Assembly (NCBI GenBank): GCA_030668345.1
Contig: DAOUUD010000020.1
Coordinates: 1 to 15,366, forward strand
Reading direction: 5' to 3'
Length of the DNA: 15,366 bases
Source of the DNA: Candidatus Cloacimonadota bacterium
Lineage (GTDB): Bacteria; Cloacimonadota; Cloacimonadia; Cloacimonadales; TCS61
Shown: piece after piece, positions 14,468-15,366 of the stretch
Position numbering within the stretch: position 1 is the first letter of the stretch
Layout of the letters: each line of letters starts with the position of its first letter
The notes under the pieces: model-generated
Told to the model about the DNA's origin: nothing
What the model saw: only the letters and a program-made list of their open reading frames with translations
Database searches by the model: none
Translations under genes and position numbers: made by a program

Positions 14468-15259
14468 TCATTTTATTTCTCCTTCATTCAAAAAATCTGA
14501 ACATAATTCCTTAATTTTATCAAAGACTTCAAAATTACCCTGATTTCCTTCAATTATGTAATTATTCATAACGGGATTTGTATCTAATTCACTTCTAAAG
14601 GAAATATTTTCATTATATATAAGAAGTTTACCGAGTAAATAAAACTTAATTTCCTCGTTTATTTTGTCCTTCTCTAACGTATATCTTAGCAATTCTTTAC
14701 TTTTATGCTTATCGATTTTTTCTAATACTTCATTTTGAGATAAAGTTTTAACTATAAGATCAATGATTCTAATTGTGTAGGAATAAGGTATTAATGAATC
14801 GTTGTTACAATGATAGTATTTATTGATGATTATTGGGATGATATCATCTCTATTATATAATTCTTGAATTCCATTAAAGTGTTTTGATATTTCAGTATAA
14901 CCCCATTGCATACTATTATATGCAATCATATCTTTATACAATGGATAATCTAAGCATAAAGTAAGTAAATGCTCAGTTGAAGATTCTTGAAGTATTTCAT
15001 CAGGAATTTGACATAATTTTATCATTTCTTGAATATTCTTACCTTTTAATTCTTCTATTGTAGGATAATACTTTGAAGATTTTAAATGTGGCAAAACTAA
15101 GCTTTCATTTTGACGTTCGATTTGTTCAGCTGATGGATAATTCTTTGTGCTAGATGTTGGCAATATTGGAACTGTTTTTTCTTCTTTGTTGTCAATTTCT
15201 TCTGCTAAAAACATACTCGTGACTGAAAGAAGAAGCAATAATAATGATAGTTTTCTCAT
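14468..15259 (-). CDS. Secreted protein of unknown function with a short internal repeat
   Basis: I do not recognise a named family. From the ATG at 15259, with GGTGG eight bases before it, the protein is 263 residues with a clear signal peptide (MRKLSLLLLLL, likely cut after Ala19). A start 17 codons earlier would overlap the upstream gene and spoil the leader. After a charged linker come two related stretches, TSSTKNYPSAEQIERQNES (35-53) and LKSSKYYPTIEELKGKN (59-75). The middle reads LLTLCLDYPLYKDMIAYNS (98-116) and HFNGIQELYNRDD (127-139), then a helical tail. From memory, similar LCLDYP...FNG.QEL phrases occur in exported proteins of Bacteroidota; that is unverified. No catalytic motif is seen. 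Base composition is lower in GC than its neighbours (17-18 G+C per 60 in two hand-counted stretches, against 29 of 60 in the LpxH-like gene), suggesting an accessory or acquired gene. Confidence 0.75.
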   Translation of the reverse strand: MRKLSLLLLLLSVTSMFLAEEIDNKEEKTVPILPTSSTKNYPSAEQIERQNESLVLPHLKSSKYYPTIEELKGKNIQEMIKLCQIPDEILQESSTEHLLTLCLDYPLYKDMIAYNSMQWGYTEISKHFNGIQELYNRDDIIPIIINKYYHCNNDSLIPYSYTIRIIDLIVKTLSQNEVLEKIDKHKSKELLRYTLEKDKINEEIKFYLLGKLLIYNENISFRSELDTNPVMNNYIIEGNQGNFEVFDKIKELCSDFLNEGEIK

Positions 15260-15260
15260 T

Positions 15261-15366
15261 TTAATCCACCATGCCGGCTCTTTTTTTAATATCCGAGATA
15301 GTCTCTTCAATACGTTCTTTAAAAGTAATGTAACTTATCTCTGTTTCATCTTGTATGAATGGAAAA
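15261..15366 (-). CDS. C-terminal end of an upstream gene, cut by the window edge
   Basis: On the minus strand one frame is open from the right edge to a TAA at 15263-15261, giving 34 residues that end in ISDIKKRAGMVD. The other frame checked closes at once (TGA within seven codons of the edge). The stop is one base before the ATG of the secreted protein, and that gene's ribosome site lies inside this frame, which is the spacing of a coupled pair. The tail is mostly charged and helical; the fragment is too short to assign a function. Confidence 0.6.
   Translation of the reverse strand, partial: FPFIQDETEISYITFKERIEETISDIKKRAGMVD

Noticed and set aside
15260..15310. Upstream start for the right-edge secreted protein adding 17 residues
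   Set aside because: It overlaps the upstream coding frame and places charged and Trp-rich residues before an otherwise normal signal peptide.

Overview
The window looks like chromosome of a Gram-negative (LPS-making) bacterium of moderate-to-low GC. It carries Kdo synthesis (kdsA, kdsC), LPS export (lptC, a large LptA/OstA-like protein, lptB), an LpxH-like lipid A enzyme, sigma-54, HPr kinase and a fused-type phosphoglucose/phosphomannose isomerase. Together with a DUF4159 protein and a lipoprotein-type LptC, this suggests the Bacteroidota/Fibrobacterota/Cloacimonadota (FCB) side of the tree. Candidatus Cloacimonadota is my best guess, but nothing in the window proves the phylum.

Layout. 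From 1 to 12252 almost everything is on the minus strand, so it is read from right to left. A first run is kdsA-kdsC-lptC-lptA/ostA (12252 down to 9334). A 354-base spacer with degenerate palindromic repeats follows. A second, very tight run is lptB-rpoN-lpdA-lipA-hpf-hprK-ptsH-ptsI-PGI/PMI (8979 down to the left edge, where the isomerase is cut). Junctions overlap by 4, 8, 23, 47 and 62 bases, so much of each run is probably co-transcribed and translationally coupled. A divergent plus-strand run (12377-14363) holds a secreted DUF4159 protein, an LpxH-like hydrolase and a lipoprotein cyclophilin. Two palindromes then separate this from a more AT-rich minus-strand pair at the right edge: a secreted protein of unknown function and the tail of the gene upstream of it.

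How the genes work together. The envelope genes make Kdo, trim lipid A precursors and move LPS outward. Behind lptB sits sigma-54, then two lipoate-related enzymes (dihydrolipoamide dehydrogenase and lipoyl synthase), a long-form ribosome hibernation factor, and a phosphotransferase relay (HprK, HPr with both His15 and Ser46, EI) with no sugar-specific EII in the window. The order kdsC-lptC-lptA-lptB-rpoN-...-hpf-...-PTS parallels the proteobacterial lpt/rpoN/nitrogen-PTS operon. Here hprK-ptsH-ptsI occupy the place of ptsN-rapZ-npr, and lpdA-lipA are inserted. That conserved but rewired linkage is the most interesting regulatory feature. The unknown secreted protein at the right end is the least explained gene. 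No RNA genes, CRISPR arrays, transposases or phage genes were found.
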